This document shows positions 23,761 through 33,617 of a stretch of 64,000 nt of DNA, one piece after another; positions within the stretch are counted from its first letter, which is position 1, and each line of letters starts with the position of its first letter. The position numbers were made by a program, and so were the translations under genes. Origin of the DNA: Granulicella mallensis MP5ACTX8 (GTDB lineage Bacteria; Acidobacteriota; Terriglobia; Terriglobales; Acidobacteriaceae); assembly GCF_000178955.2 (NCBI RefSeq), contig NC_016631.1, forward strand, positions 6,138,001-6,202,000, in the 5' to 3' direction. The notes beneath the pieces were generated by a model. It ran no database searches and was not told the origin of the DNA. It saw only the letters and a list, made by a program, of their open reading frames with translations.

Positions 23761-26253
23761 TCACTGCCTTAGCTCCACCAGCGTCGCACCCTGACCGCCC
23801 TCGTTATAAGGCGGCTCCGTCACCGAGACCACATGCGGATGGTTCTTTAGAAACGTCCGCAGCGTTCGCCGCAAAATCCCCATGCCGACGCCGTGCACTA
23901 CGCGGATACTCGGCAGTCCGGCCAGGAAGGCACGCTCCACAAACCGCTCGACCTCGCTCTCGGCCTCGTCGGCGGTGCGACCGATCACGTTGATCTCCGA
24001 TGTCATGTACTCCGCGTCGTCCGAACCGGTCGAGGTGGAGACCGTGACGCCGCCACGTCTGCGCGCACCCTGCACCGGAGTCTCCTTCGCGACGGCGACC
24101 ACCTCCGCCACATCGGTGCGTGGCACGCGCATCTTCATCGCGCCGACCGTGACCTCCAGCGTCTTGGCATCAATCACCCGCGCCACACGCCCCTCGCGGC
24201 CCAGGGACTTCAGCCGCACGAGATCGCCCACTCCGGGCTCGCGCTGGCGGTCCGCCGTCTTCTTCTGGCTGGCGGGATCGTTCTCGCTGGTGTGCGTGGC
24301 CACCGTCGATTGAAACTGCGCCGAAAACTCGCGCCGCAACTGAGCAATCCGCAACGCCGAGTCGCGAGCGATCTTCTGCGCGACGGTCTTGTCGTCGATG
24401 GCCTTCACCGTATCGCGAAGCTGGGACTCGAAGTCCTCGATCAGCGACTTCAGCTGCCGCTCCAGCTCACGCGTTCGCGCCTGCTGCTCCGCGCGGCCTT
24501 CGGTGGCAAGCTTCAGACGCTCCGCATTCAGCTTCTTCTGCAACTCCGCGAGGCCTTCGCGCTCGTCCTTGGCTGCCGCAAGCTGTGCGTGCAGTTCGTC
24601 GAGAAAGCGACCGATATCGATCTGCTGCGTCGTCATCTGAGCACGGGCATTCGCCACGATCGCCGGATCGAGCCCCAGCCGTGCTGCGATGTTTAATCCT
24701 GCCGAGGCCCCCGGCACACCAAGCCGCAGTTCATAGGTTGGAGCCAATCGCGCTTCATCAAAACCTACCGCCGCATTCAGCACGCCCTCGTGCTTGGTCG
24801 CATAGACCTTGAGCGAGGTGAGATGCGTCGTAATGAGGCACCACGCGCGCTGCATGAGAAAGTGCTCGGCCACGGCGACGGCCAGTGCCGCGCCCTCCTC
24901 GGGATCGGTCGCCGAACCCAGCTCGTCGAGCAGGACCAGCGAAGTGTCGTCAGCCACGCGAGCGATGCGGTTCACGTTCACCACGTGCGCGGAGAAGGTC
25001 GAGAGGTTCTGCTCGATCGACTGCGCATCGCCGATGTCGGCATAGATCGCCGTGAACAGCGGCAGCTTCGCTCGCGCCGCAGGCACCGGCAGCCCCGCCT
25101 GGGCCATCAGCGCGAGCAGTCCCGCCGTCTTGAGAGCCACTGTTTTGCCGCCGGTATTCGGTCCGCTGACGATCATCTGCCGCATGCCCAGCGGCAGGGC
25201 AATCGTCAACGGCACAATGGCCGCATCCTGCTCACGCAGCCGCAGCTCCAGCAGAGGATGCCGCGCCGCTGCCAGCTCGAACTCATAGCCATCGTCCTCT
25301 GCGTTGACATCCTCTGCGGAAGCGAATGCCGGACGTACGCACTCGAGCAACTCCGCGAAACGCGCCACCGCCTGATGGGCATCGGCCTGTGCGAGCACGC
25401 CCGCGCCCAGCAGCAGAGCCTGCGCCTGTGCCGCTACCGCGCGAGTCATGGCCACAAGAATCCGGTGCACCTCGGCCTGCTCTTCGTCGAGCAGCCGTAC
25501 CAGCTCGTTGTTCTGCTCAATGGTCTCCATCGGCTCGACGAACACGGTCTGCCCGCTCGAACTCGACCCATGCACCACGCCGCCAACTTTGCGTTTGAAC
25601 TCAGCCTTGACGGGAATCACGAAGCGCTCGCCACGCACGGTGATGAGTTCGTCCTGCGTGCTGCCGCTCTCCGAGAGCTTCGACAGGGCCCGGCGCAGGC
25701 TGTCTTCAATCGCGCGGTGCTGTCGTTCCATGGCACGCCGAATGCGCCGCAGCTCCGGCGAGGCGTCGTCGCTCAAACTGCCATCGGCCTCGATCTTGCC
25801 GCGTAAAAAGGTCAGAAGGTTGCCAAGATCGTGCGTCAGGAGCGGCGCTGAAAGCTCTTCAATAGCGGGCCACTTGCCCTGTACCGCGCCCGGTGGAGCG
25901 AGTAGCACCTGCCGCCACGCCTCGACGCGTTCCGCCAGTTCCAGCGCCGCCAGCAGTTCCACGGGCTCCAGCGCCGAGCCTTCGATGCGAGCCTTGTCCA
26001 ACGTGACCGACGGATCGAAGATGCCGCGAAACTGAAATCCGCCTCCGCCTGCTACCAACCGGCGCATCTCTTCGGTGCGCTGCTGCTGTCGTTCGATCCA
26101 CGCCAGATCGGCTGAGGGCTGCAGCGTCAGAACGCAGGCCCGCCCCAGCGACGACTGGGCGCGTTCGGCAAGCTGTAGCTGCAGGTCGGCCCATTGCAGC
26201 GCTTTCGCGCCGATCTCGGACAACGGATTCGGAGTTTGGGGCAGGAGTTCCAC
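23761..26253 (-). CDS. mutS2: MutS2-family DNA endonuclease/ATPase
   Basis: MutS-like ATPase of 830 aa when started at GTG 26253 (VELLPQTPNPLSEIGAKALQW); the frame stays open to 26367, but that longer form would be unusual and would almost meet the next gene. MutS2 core (about 160-600) with Walker A GPNTGGKT, Walker B LVLLDELGSATDP and the ST(T)HL segment. A long coiled coil (about 600-690) and a C-terminal Smr nuclease domain (about 755-830, HGVGMGILRRTLRTFLKNH) complete it. MutS2 limits recombination and rescues stalled ribosomes in some bacteria. It lacks the mismatch-recognition domain of MutS. Confidence 0.93.
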   Translation of the reverse strand: MELLPQTPNPLSEIGAKALQWADLQLQLAERAQSSLGRACVLTLQPSADLAWIERQQQRTEEMRRLVAGGGGFQFRGIFDPSVTLDKARIEGSALEPVELLAALELAERVEAWRQVLLAPPGAVQGKWPAIEELSAPLLTHDLGNLLTFLRGKIEADGSLSDDASPELRRIRRAMERQHRAIEDSLRRALSKLSESGSTQDELITVRGERFVIPVKAEFKRKVGGVVHGSSSSGQTVFVEPMETIEQNNELVRLLDEEQAEVHRILVAMTRAVAAQAQALLLGAGVLAQADAHQAVARFAELLECVRPAFASAEDVNAEDDGYEFELAAARHPLLELRLREQDAAIVPLTIALPLGMRQMIVSGPNTGGKTVALKTAGLLALMAQAGLPVPAARAKLPLFTAIYADIGDAQSIEQNLSTFSAHVVNVNRIARVADDTSLVLLDELGSATDPEEGAALAVAVAEHFLMQRAWCLITTHLTSLKVYATKHEGVLNAAVGFDEARLAPTYELRLGVPGASAGLNIAARLGLDPAIVANARAQMTTQQIDIGRFLDELHAQLAAAKDEREGLAELQKKLNAERLKLATEGRAEQQARTRELERQLKSLIEDFESQLRDTVKAIDDKTVAQKIARDSALRIAQLRREFSAQFQSTVATHTSENDPASQKKTADRQREPGVGDLVRLKSLGREGRVARVIDAKTLEVTVGAMKMRVPRTDVAEVVAVAKETPVQGARRRGGVTVSTSTGSDDAEYMTSEINVIGRTADEAESEVERFVERAFLAGLPSIRVVHGVGMGILRRTLRTFLKNHPHVVSVTEPPYNEGGQGATLVELRQ

Positions 26254-26370
26254 CTCTCTAGGATAGAGGTTCCCCAGCGCTGACGCCGTGATTTGCGGAA
26301 CTGAAACCGCGTGGATTGCGTAGATCATCCTGTGCGAGCCCGCAAGTGCCGGTTCGCGGAGGTTCACCCC

Positions 26371-26919
26371 ATGCTTTGCCCCACCTGTGGAAACGATCTC
26401 GCCCAGGATGCGCGTTTTTGCACCCGCTGCGGCACCCAGACAGGCTTTCCGTCACAACCCGGCTCTCCCACTCAGCCCTTCTCGGGTTACGGAGCGCCTC
26501 TTCCTTACAGTCGCGTCGGCAACCACATCCAGACACTCGGCACGCTCTGGCTCATCTATGCCGCCGTCCGGTTCATGACCAAGCTCGCGGGCCTGCTCTT
26601 CCTTCACGGTATGTTCGGCCATCACGCGCACGCCGGCTGGATGTTTGGCAGCGGGCCCTTCAGCAACGCCTGGATGGCCGCCTTCTGGCCGTTTGCGCTC
26701 ACCTCGTTGATGGTTTCGGTTGCACTCTGCCTGCTGACGGGCTACGCGCTCATCACTCGCCAACCCTGGGGCCGCGTCTTCGGCATTATCTTCGGAATTC
26801 TGGCGCTGTTTCACCCGTTCCTGGGCACGGCACTCGGCATCTACACGCTATGGGTACTGGCCCCTGGAGCCAGCGGCGTGGAGTACGAGGCGATCTCCCG
26901 TTCGACACCGCGAAGCTAA
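26371..26919 (+). CDS. Zinc-ribbon membrane protein
   Basis: Protein of 182 aa. It starts at ATG 26371 with a zinc ribbon at the very N-terminus (MLCPTCGNDLAQDARFCTRCG in two CxxC pairs), then a Pro/Ser linker. Four membrane segments follow (about 50-75, 85-105, 110-130 and 140-160). It is a common architecture of unknown function in Acidobacteria. It is divergent from mutS2. The following 480 bp contain a MITE-like palindrome rather than a gene. Confidence 0.8.
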   Translation: MLCPTCGNDLAQDARFCTRCGTQTGFPSQPGSPTQPFSGYGAPLPYSRVGNHIQTLGTLWLIYAAVRFMTKLAGLLFLHGMFGHHAHAGWMFGSGPFSNAWMAAFWPFALTSLMVSVALCLLTGYALITRQPWGRVFGIIFGILALFHPFLGTALGIYTLWVLAPGASGVEYEAISRSTPRS

Positions 26920-27402
26920 ACGAAGCGAAGGCTATGGTGACAGCGTGTGAACACTCTGCCATGGCACGACTCGGAAGGGCAGGGTTTCAACCCTGCCACA
27001 AATGCAGGGGAAAGACCCTTACCGCTCTGCCGAAGGCCGAAGTGAAGGCTCAGCCGGAACGACTGAATTGCTTTCTTCTGCTAGGCCTAAATCCTTTGGC
27101 CTTCACCTCAGAGCAAGGCCAAGTCCAGACGGCGCATCCGTTGCCATTCCCTTTGCATTCGAGGCGATTCAGAAGAAGGCAATTCAGTCGTTCCGGCTTC
27201 GCCTTCACTTTGGCCTTCGGCAGAACGGTACGAGCTTTCAGCTCGATCTTTGTGGCCCGGCTGAAGCCGGGCCCTTCCGGTTCGTGTCTCAGCACAGTAT
27301 TTACACGCTACTCAGAACTGGACGAAGGCGGCTCGCACGAAGGACGATGGGGAACGTATCGAACTCCGTCATACCGGCTCCTCTCGCCGTAGACTTAAGT
27401 CT
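26920..27402. other. 483-bp intergenic region dominated by a palindromic element
   Basis: No gene is supported. Most of it is the element at 26972-27279; the remaining about 120 bp before hemB presumably hold its promoter, which was not assigned. Confidence 0.5.
26972..27279. repeat. 308-bp MITE-like palindromic element
   Basis: Bounded by 9-bp inverted ends CGGAAGGGC (26972-26980) and GCCCTTCCG (27271-27279). Inside, two short GC hairpins (26978-26997; 27255-27272) flank a long inverted repeat: 27025-27080 pairs with 27170-27225 with few mismatches over 56 bp. No coding frame is convincing and no target-site duplication is obvious. Confidence 0.7.
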
Positions 27403-28392
27403 ATGCACTTTCCCGCCACGCGCCTACGCCGTCTACGCTCCACCCCCGCCATGCGCTCACTGGTGCGCGAGACGCACCTCCACCCCGGCGCATTCCTCTA
27501 TCCGCTGTTCCTCTGCGAGGGAGAAGGCGTCCGCCGCGAGGTCAGCTCGATGCCCGGCGTCTTCAACCTCTCGATCGACGAGGCCGTGAAGGAAGCCGAG
27601 CAATGTGCGGCACTGGGTATCGGGGGTCTGCTGCTCTTCGGCATCCCCGACGAAAAAGACGAGCAGGGCAGTGGAGCATGGGCCGCGGACGGCATCGTCC
27701 AGCGCGGTCTGCGGGCGATCAAGGCGACGAAGGCGTCAGCCTCGCTCGTCACCATCGCCGATGTCTGCCTCTGCGAGTACACCTCGCACGGCCACTGCGG
27801 GATTGTCGCGCGCGACGGCGAACATTATCAGATTGAGAATGATGCGAGCATTGCGCTGCTCGCCAAAGCCGCCGCCTCGCTGGCGGAGGCGGGGGCCGAC
27901 ATCGTCGCTCCCAGCGACATGATGGACGGCCGCATCGCGGCCATGCGCGAGGCGCTCGACGCAGCGGGCCAGCAGAACACGCCGATCATGAGCTACGCCT
28001 CCAAGTTCGCCTCGGCATTTTATGGACCGTTCCGGGAGGCCGCCGACAGCACGCCTCAGTTCGGCGACCGCCGCACCTATCAGATGGACGGCGCGAACCT
28101 GCGCGAGGCCATGCGGGAGATCGAACAGGACATCGCGGAGGGCGCGGATATGCTGCTGATGAAGCCCGCCATGCCGTATCTCGACGTGATCCGCGAGGCC
28201 CGCAACAGCTTCGATCTGCCGATGGGGGCCTACCAGGTCTCAGGCGAGTACTCCATGCTGCACGCCGCCTTCCAGCGCGGCTGGCTCGAACCCGAACGCG
28301 CCATGCTGGAGAGCCTGCTGAGCATTCGCCGCGCGGGAGCGGACTTCATCGTGACGTACTTTGCAAAGGACGCAGCGAAGGTGCTGGGATAA
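27403..28392 (+). CDS. hemB: Delta-aminolevulinic acid dehydratase (porphobilinogen synthase)
   Basis: Condenses two 5-aminolevulinate molecules to porphobilinogen, the second common step of haem and cobalamin synthesis. It has 329 aa, the normal length. The zinc site is C122, C124 and C132 ([13 protein letters not shown]). The two Schiff-base lysines are K201 ([14 protein letters not shown]) and K254 ([10 protein letters not shown]). The terminal segment [16 protein letters not shown] is also typical. The next gene starts 2 nt after its stop, although it is unrelated in function. Confidence 0.97.
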   Translation: MHFPATRLRRLRSTPAMRSLVRETHLHPGAFLYPLFLCEGEGVRREVSSMPGVFNLSIDEAVKEAEQCAALGIGGLLLFGIPDEKDEQGSGAWAADGIVQRGLRAIKATKASASLVTIADVCLCEYTSHGHCGIVARDGEHYQIENDASIALLAKAAASLAEAGADIVAPSDMMDGRIAAMREALDAAGQQNTPIMSYASKFASAFYGPFREAADSTPQFGDRRTYQMDGANLREAMREIEQDIAEGADMLLMKPAMPYLDVIREARNSFDLPMGAYQVSGEYSMLHAAFQRGWLEPERAMLESLLSIRRAGADFIVTYFAKDAAKVLG

Positions 28393-28394
28393 AG

Positions 28395-29282
28395 ATGCCA
28401 GACACAACGCCTAAAACAATCGAGATCTTTTTGCCGAATGGCGACCCTCGCGGAATACGTTCTGCTGAAATCACAACTCGGATAGTCCGAGCCATCGAAG
28501 TACCGCGAGCTTTGCTGCCAGCGTTCCTGCAGATGCAGGAATCCGATCAGGTCGGCCTGTACTTTCTCTTTGGTCAAAGCCTCGAATCAGACCCCGAACT
28601 CTATATTGGGCAGACCGGCACTCTCCGTGATCGGTTGAAGCTACACGAAAAAGAAAAGGCGTTTTGGAATCGTGCCGTAGTAATCGTTACGCTCACAAAC
28701 CGGCTGACGCAGACACATGCACTCTTTCTGGAATGGCGTGCTATCAACGAAGCGAAGTCCGTAGGTCGGTATAGCCTCGTCAACGGGAACGCTGGCGGAA
28801 AGCCCCATACACCCGCACCGCTGGAAGCGGAGTGCGTGGAAATATATGAAACGACGCGAATACTTCTTGCCACACTTGGACATCCAGTCTTTGAACCGCT
28901 CATTACGAAGCAGCCTGTAACTACTGAAGCCTCCAACGAACAACAGATCTTCTTCTGCAAAGCCTCCGGTGCGGAGGGTCGAGGCGTCTTTACACAAGAC
29001 GGCTTTGTCGTACTGCATGGATCAAGCGGGAGGAAAGAAAGTGTCACTTCCATCAAAGGCACGACAGATGACGAATATCGCGAGAAACTTATAGCCGATC
29101 AAGTCGTTCGTGTTGAAGGGGATCGAATCATCTTCATGAAAGACCACCTCGTTGGATCGCCGAGCAGGGGGGCGATGGCGCTTTCAGGCCGAACTGCAAA
29201 TGGCTGGCAGGAATGGAAGACAGTCGATGGTCGCACAGCCGACGAGTTGATACGTCAGAGGTCTATTGGTTCGAAAGACTAG
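28395..29282 (+). CDS. GIY-YIG nuclease-like protein with DUF4357
   Basis: Protein of 295 aa. The N-terminal half contains a GIY-YIG-like fold: GLYFLFG and LYIGQTGTLRDRLKLHEKEK (about 53-85), with the helix ending in FLEWRAINEA. The C-terminal half (about 180-290) matches DUF4357-type domains (FFCKASGAEGRGVFTQDGFVVLHGSS; WQEWK near the end). Such proteins are usually scattered accessory genes thought to be nucleases. The DNA is visibly less GC-rich than hemB and lpdA on either side, suggesting later arrival. The 2-nt gap to hemB means it borrows hemB transcription. Confidence 0.82.
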   Translation: MPDTTPKTIEIFLPNGDPRGIRSAEITTRIVRAIEVPRALLPAFLQMQESDQVGLYFLFGQSLESDPELYIGQTGTLRDRLKLHEKEKAFWNRAVVIVTLTNRLTQTHALFLEWRAINEAKSVGRYSLVNGNAGGKPHTPAPLEAECVEIYETTRILLATLGHPVFEPLITKQPVTTEASNEQQIFFCKASGAEGRGVFTQDGFVVLHGSSGRKESVTSIKGTTDDEYREKLIADQVVRVEGDRIIFMKDHLVGSPSRGAMALSGRTANGWQEWKTVDGRTADELIRQRSIGSKD

Positions 29283-29493
29283 TTACAGGAGTGACCTCAT
29301 TCGCACCTCCCCGCAGATATCTTCATTAGGGATCATGGCGATTGTTCGGCTTCACCGACAGATCGCCACTGCGAATCCAAAGCCGATACTCGAACATCGA
29401 ATACCGTGGTCTTACACGGGCGGCGTAAACTAAGCTGTCCCGGCCTAATTTGGGCTTGGCAAGCACCTGCACACACGATTGGAGCGCATTCCC

Positions 29494-30942
29494 TTGGCAG
29501 ATACCACTTACGACCTGGCAATAATCGGCGGCGGCCCCGCCGGCTATACCTGCGCGATCCGCGCCGGACAACTCGGATTGAAGGTTGCACTCATTGAAAA
29601 GACCGACAAGCTCGGCGGCACCTGCCTGCATGTGGGCTGCATTCCCACCAAGGCCATGCTGTTCTCGGCAGAGGTCTGGGACCACCTGAAACACGCCGAA
29701 AGCTACGGCATCGAGGGCGTCAGCGCTCCCAAGCTCAACTGGCAGAACGTGCTCAAGCGCAAGAACGACATCACCGTAAAGCACACCAAAGGCCTCGACT
29801 TCCTGATGAAGAAGAACAAGGTCACCGTCGTGCGCGGCCATGGCCGGCTCACCGGCGGCGCAAAGGACGGCGTATTCACCATCGACGTGACCACCGAGGA
29901 CAAAGGCAAAGGCCAGGGTGCCGAACTGCAGGCTGCGACCAAGATCCTGACCAAAAAGGTTGTCATCGCCACCGGCTCTGACGCCCGTATGCTGCCCGGC
30001 TACCAGGCCGACGATGCCATCCTCACCAACATCGAGATCCTCTCGCTGCCCGCCTTCCCGAAGTCACTCGTCGTCATCGGATCGGGCGCAGTCGGCGTCG
30101 AATTCGCGTCGATCTTCAAGAGCTTCGGCGCTGAGGTCACGATCATTGAAGCCCTGCCCCGCATCGTTCCGGTCGAAGACGAAGAGGTCTCGAAGGAACT
30201 GACCCGCGCCTACAAGAAGCGCGGTATTGATGTGAACGTCAGCTGCAAGGTCGAGAAGATCGAGAAGACCAAGGACGGAGTCAAGGTCAGCTTCGTCGAT
30301 GCCGCCGGCAAACCGCAGGTCAAGGAGGCCGAAAAGGTCCTCGTCGCCGTAGGCCGCGGCCCGCGTACCTACGATGCCGGTCTCGACAAGACCAAAATCC
30401 AGCTCGACCGCGGCTTCGTGCCCGTCAATGAGTGGATGGAGACCTCCGAGCCGGGCGTCTATGCCATCGGCGATATCGTCGCGGGTCTGCCGCAACTGGC
30501 ACACGTCGGCGCCATGGCCGGTGTGGTCGTTGCCAGCAAGGTCGCGGGCAAATACGCCCGCCCTGTGCGGAAGGACCGCGTCCCGGGCTGCACCTACTGC
30601 GACCCGCAGATCGGCAGCGTCGGCCTGACCGAGGCGCAGGCCAAGGAGAAGGGCTACCAGGTGAAGGTCGGCAAGTTCCCGTTCGTCGGCAACTCGAAGG
30701 CGACCATCCTCGACTCGCACGACGGCTTCGTCAAGGTCGTCTCCGACGCGAAGTACGGCGAGGTGCTGGGCGTCCACATCATCGGACCGAACGCCACCGA
30801 GCTGATCGCCGAGTGCGTCGTCGCGATGGAACTCGAGGCCACGGTCGAAGAGCTGATGTTCACTATCCACGCCCACCCCACCCTCGCGGAGAGCCTGCTG
30901 GACGGCTTCTCGAGCGTCGAAGGTATGGCGATTAACGCGTAA
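29494..30942 (+). CDS. lpdA: Dihydrolipoyl dehydrogenase (E3)
   Basis: FAD-dependent E3 of 2-oxoacid dehydrogenase complexes; it reoxidises the dihydrolipoyl groups and makes NADH. It has 482 aa from TTG 29494, chosen because GGAG sits 9 nt upstream. FAD-binding motif IIGGGPAGY, redox disulfide C44/C49 (GGTCLHVGC), NAD-binding GSGAVGVEFASIF, the second FAD motif YAIGDIV, and the C-terminal His-Glu pair in HAHPTLAESL are all present. lipB and an E2 gene follow on the same strand. Confidence 0.95.
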   Translation: MADTTYDLAIIGGGPAGYTCAIRAGQLGLKVALIEKTDKLGGTCLHVGCIPTKAMLFSAEVWDHLKHAESYGIEGVSAPKLNWQNVLKRKNDITVKHTKGLDFLMKKNKVTVVRGHGRLTGGAKDGVFTIDVTTEDKGKGQGAELQAATKILTKKVVIATGSDARMLPGYQADDAILTNIEILSLPAFPKSLVVIGSGAVGVEFASIFKSFGAEVTIIEALPRIVPVEDEEVSKELTRAYKKRGIDVNVSCKVEKIEKTKDGVKVSFVDAAGKPQVKEAEKVLVAVGRGPRTYDAGLDKTKIQLDRGFVPVNEWMETSEPGVYAIGDIVAGLPQLAHVGAMAGVVVASKVAGKYARPVRKDRVPGCTYCDPQIGSVGLTEAQAKEKGYQVKVGKFPFVGNSKATILDSHDGFVKVVSDAKYGEVLGVHIIGPNATELIAECVVAMELEATVEELMFTIHAHPTLAESLLDGFSSVEGMAINA

Positions 30943-31014
30943 ATGTAAATAAGGTTGCTGATTCTGCCAGGGTCAAGAAACCCTTGCCCCTGGCAGATTG
31001 CACCACCGAAATTC

Positions 31015-31755
31015 ATGTCTAACGTCCTCCATCTCCTCCAACCCGGCCGTATCTCCTATACCGAGGGCCTCCGCCTGATGGCCGAGGTCGTCGCAGCACG
31101 CAAGGCCCAGCAGATCGGCGATACGCTCCTGCTGCTTGAGCATCCTCCGGTCCTGACGCTGGGCCGCAACAGTACGCGCGCCAACATCCTCGCGACGGAC
31201 GAAGCCCTGGCCCGCAAAGGCGTTGAGATCCACGAGATCAACCGTGGCGGCGATGTGACGTATCACGGCCCCGGCCAACTCGTCGGCTACCCGATCTTCG
31301 ACTTGCGCGGCGACCTTCCGGGCAAGCGCGGACCGCATCTGGGCCCGGTCGACTTCGTCCGCCTCATGGAAGAAGCCCTCATCCTTACCTGCAAGGACTT
31401 CGGCGTTCCCGCGCAGCGCATCTGCAAGCTCACAGGGGTCTGGACGCTGGCGGGCGGTTCGATCGCCGAGAAGAAGATCGCGGCCATCGGCGTCCACGTC
31501 TCGCAGGCGGTCACCTCGCACGGCTTCGCGCTCAACGTCACCACCGACCTCCGCGACTTCGACTGGATCGTCCCCTGCGGCATTACCGACCGCACCGTGA
31601 CCTCGCTCGAGCTGGAATCGCCCCAACAACCGCTGCCGACTCTCCAGCAGACCGCAAACAGCGCAGCCTCCAACTTTGGCCGTGTCTTCCAGCGGCAGGT
31701 GCTGGCGGTCGATTCGCTCGAGGAGCTGCTGGCCCCCACAACCCAAGAGGCTTAG
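31015..31755 (+). CDS. lipB: Lipoyl(octanoyl) transferase
   Basis: Moves octanoyl groups from acyl carrier protein to lipoyl domains, the first step of lipoate synthesis. It has 246 aa from ATG 31015. Conserved motifs are RGGDVTYHGPGQLVGYP (77-93), the catalytic Lys in KKIAAIGVHV (about K154) and the acyl-thioester Cys188 in WIVPCGI. It lies between lpdA and a two-lipoyl-domain E2, so the modifying enzyme and its target are made together. LipA is not in this window. Confidence 0.95.
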   Translation: MSNVLHLLQPGRISYTEGLRLMAEVVAARKAQQIGDTLLLLEHPPVLTLGRNSTRANILATDEALARKGVEIHEINRGGDVTYHGPGQLVGYPIFDLRGDLPGKRGPHLGPVDFVRLMEEALILTCKDFGVPAQRICKLTGVWTLAGGSIAEKKIAAIGVHVSQAVTSHGFALNVTTDLRDFDWIVPCGITDRTVTSLELESPQQPLPTLQQTANSAASNFGRVFQRQVLAVDSLEELLAPTTQEA

Positions 31756-31848
31756 TTCGCTAAACGCACGCCCTGAGCGGACGTTCGCACGATCCTCGTA
31801 TAATCCAATGTTGCGCAGTACCCTAATGAACCCGGAGAACCGATCGCG

Positions 31849-33498
31849 ATGCCGACCGAAGTAGTCATGCCCCAGATGGGCGAATCCATCACCGAAGGCA
31901 CCCTCACCAAATGGCTCAAAAAGCCCGGCGATACCGTCGCGCGCGATGAACCGCTCTTTGAGATCTCCACCGACAAGGTCGATGCCGAGATCCCCTCGCC
32001 CGTCGCCGGAACACTGGGCGAGATTAAGGTCCAGGAAGGCGCGACCGTCAGCATCAACACGGTCGTCTGCACGGTCGAAGAGGGCGGCGCAGCCGCTGCT
32101 CCAAACACCGCTTCGGCTCCGAAGAAGGAAGATACGGTGACCCCTGCTGCCGTTGCTACCGCAGCGAAGGACGTAGCCGCAGCCGCTGAGGCCACTGCTC
32201 ACGCAGCAGCAGCGCCTGCCGCAGCCGGTCCTGGCACAGAGGTTCTGATGCCGCAGATGGGCGAGTCCATCACCGAGGGCACCATCACCAAGTGGCTCAA
32301 GAAGATCGGCGACACCGTCCAGCGCGACGAGCCCATCTTCGAGATCTCCACCGACAAGGTTGACGCCGAGATCCCTTCGCCCGTCGCCGGAATACTCACC
32401 GCAATCAAGGTGGAAGAGGGCGCGACCGTCACCATCAACACCGTGGTCGCCGTCATCGGCGGCGGAGCCGCGCCGGCAGCCAAGGCACCGGCAGCCGCTG
32501 CTCCCACCCCCGCTGCAGCTTCTGCCCCCGCAGCCACACCTGCTCCTGTCGCAGCTTCCGCCTCTGCCGGAGAAGGTCTGCGCTCCTCGCCGCTGGTACG
32601 CAAGATCGCCTCGGAGAACAATGTCAATCTCTCCCAGGTCCCGGGCACCGGAGCTTCCGGCCGCATCACCAAGCAGGACATTCTGGGCCACCTCGAAGGC
32701 GGCGCACCCGCTGCCCAGCCTGTAGCTGCAGCACCTGTTGCCGCTCCAACACCGGCCTCGAAGCCTGCGGCACCCGCTGCACCTCAGCCGCAGCCCGGCG
32801 AGCTCGTCCCCATGACAAAGATGCGCGCCATCATCGCCAAGCGCATGGTCGAGTCCAAGGCCACCAGCGCGCACGTCCACACCGTCTTCAAGGTGGACAT
32901 GACCCGCATCGTGAAGCTGCGCGAGAAGGAAAAGAACAAGTACGAGCAGCGCAACGGCGTGAAGCTGACCTACATGCCGTTCATCACCCGCGCGGCCGTG
33001 CAGGCGCTACGCAAGCACCCCATCGTCAACTCCACGACGCAGGGCGAAGCGATCCTCTACAACAAGAACATCAACATCGGCATCGCGGTAGCGCTGGAGT
33101 GGGGCCTGATCGTTCCGGTCATCAAGCAGTCGGAGGAGAAGAGCTTCCTCGGCATCGCCCGTTCCATCGTCGATCTCGCCGACCGCGCCCGTTCGAAGAA
33201 GCTGGCTCCGGACGATGTGGCTGGCGGCACCTTCACGCTGACCAACTCGGGCATCTTCGGCGAGCAGTTCGGTACGCCGATCATTGCGCAGCCGCAGTCG
33301 GCCATCCTCGGCATCGGCGGCCTGAACAAGGAAGCTGTCGTGCTTACCGACAAGGACGGCCAGGACACTATCGCCATCCGCTCGATCCAGCGCTTCACCC
33401 TCGGCTTCGACCATCGGACGATCGATGGCTCGGACGCGGGCAAGTTCATGACGGACTTCAAGTCCTATCTCGAGAACTGGACCGAAGAGATTGGGTAA
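31849..33498 (+). CDS. 2-oxoacid dehydrogenase E2 with two lipoyl domains
   Basis: Dihydrolipoyl acyltransferase of 549 aa. Two lipoyl domains (about 1-78 and 130-204) have lipoylated K43 and K170, both in the motif EISTDKVDAE. Ala/Pro linkers separate them. A peripheral-subunit-binding domain (about 245-285, SSPLVRKIASENNVNLSQVP) precedes the catalytic domain (about 310-549) with LTNSGIFGEQFGTPII and the active-site DHRTIDGS. It could serve a succinyl, branched-chain or pyruvate complex; no E1 gene is nearby to decide. It ends at a palindromic terminator. Confidence 0.93.
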   Translation: MPTEVVMPQMGESITEGTLTKWLKKPGDTVARDEPLFEISTDKVDAEIPSPVAGTLGEIKVQEGATVSINTVVCTVEEGGAAAAPNTASAPKKEDTVTPAAVATAAKDVAAAAEATAHAAAAPAAAGPGTEVLMPQMGESITEGTITKWLKKIGDTVQRDEPIFEISTDKVDAEIPSPVAGILTAIKVEEGATVTINTVVAVIGGGAAPAAKAPAAAAPTPAAASAPAATPAPVAASASAGEGLRSSPLVRKIASENNVNLSQVPGTGASGRITKQDILGHLEGGAPAAQPVAAAPVAAPTPASKPAAPAAPQPQPGELVPMTKMRAIIAKRMVESKATSAHVHTVFKVDMTRIVKLREKEKNKYEQRNGVKLTYMPFITRAAVQALRKHPIVNSTTQGEAILYNKNINIGIAVALEWGLIVPVIKQSEEKSFLGIARSIVDLADRARSKKLAPDDVAGGTFTLTNSGIFGEQFGTPIIAQPQSAILGIGGLNKEAVVLTDKDGQDTIAIRSIQRFTLGFDHRTIDGSDAGKFMTDFKSYLENWTEEIG

Positions 33499-33501
33499 AG
33501 A

Positions 33502-33615
33502 CAGGGATTAGGGAACAGGAATTAGGGATTAGAAAACAAGCGCCACGACTCCTTTGCGAGCGTGGCGTTTGTTGTTTTGTCCCCTAATTCCTAATCCCTG
33601 TTCCCTAATCCCTGC
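33502..33615. terminator. Large palindromic terminator with nested simple repeat, copy 1
   Basis: Core stem near 33536-33547 and 33561-33572 (GCCACG with loop ACTCCTTTGCGAG). It is flanked by inverted runs of GGGATTAGGGAACAGG and its complement (33502-33530; 33581-33615). It separates the convergent E2 and DUF3037 genes. The loop and stem are nearly identical to those at 36881-36923. Confidence 0.8.
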
Positions 33616-33617
33616 TC

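Noticed and set aside
26254-26367. Longer MutS2 start
   Set aside because: It would give an atypically long N-terminus and almost meet the divergent zinc-ribbon gene; the GTG at 26253 fits the family start.
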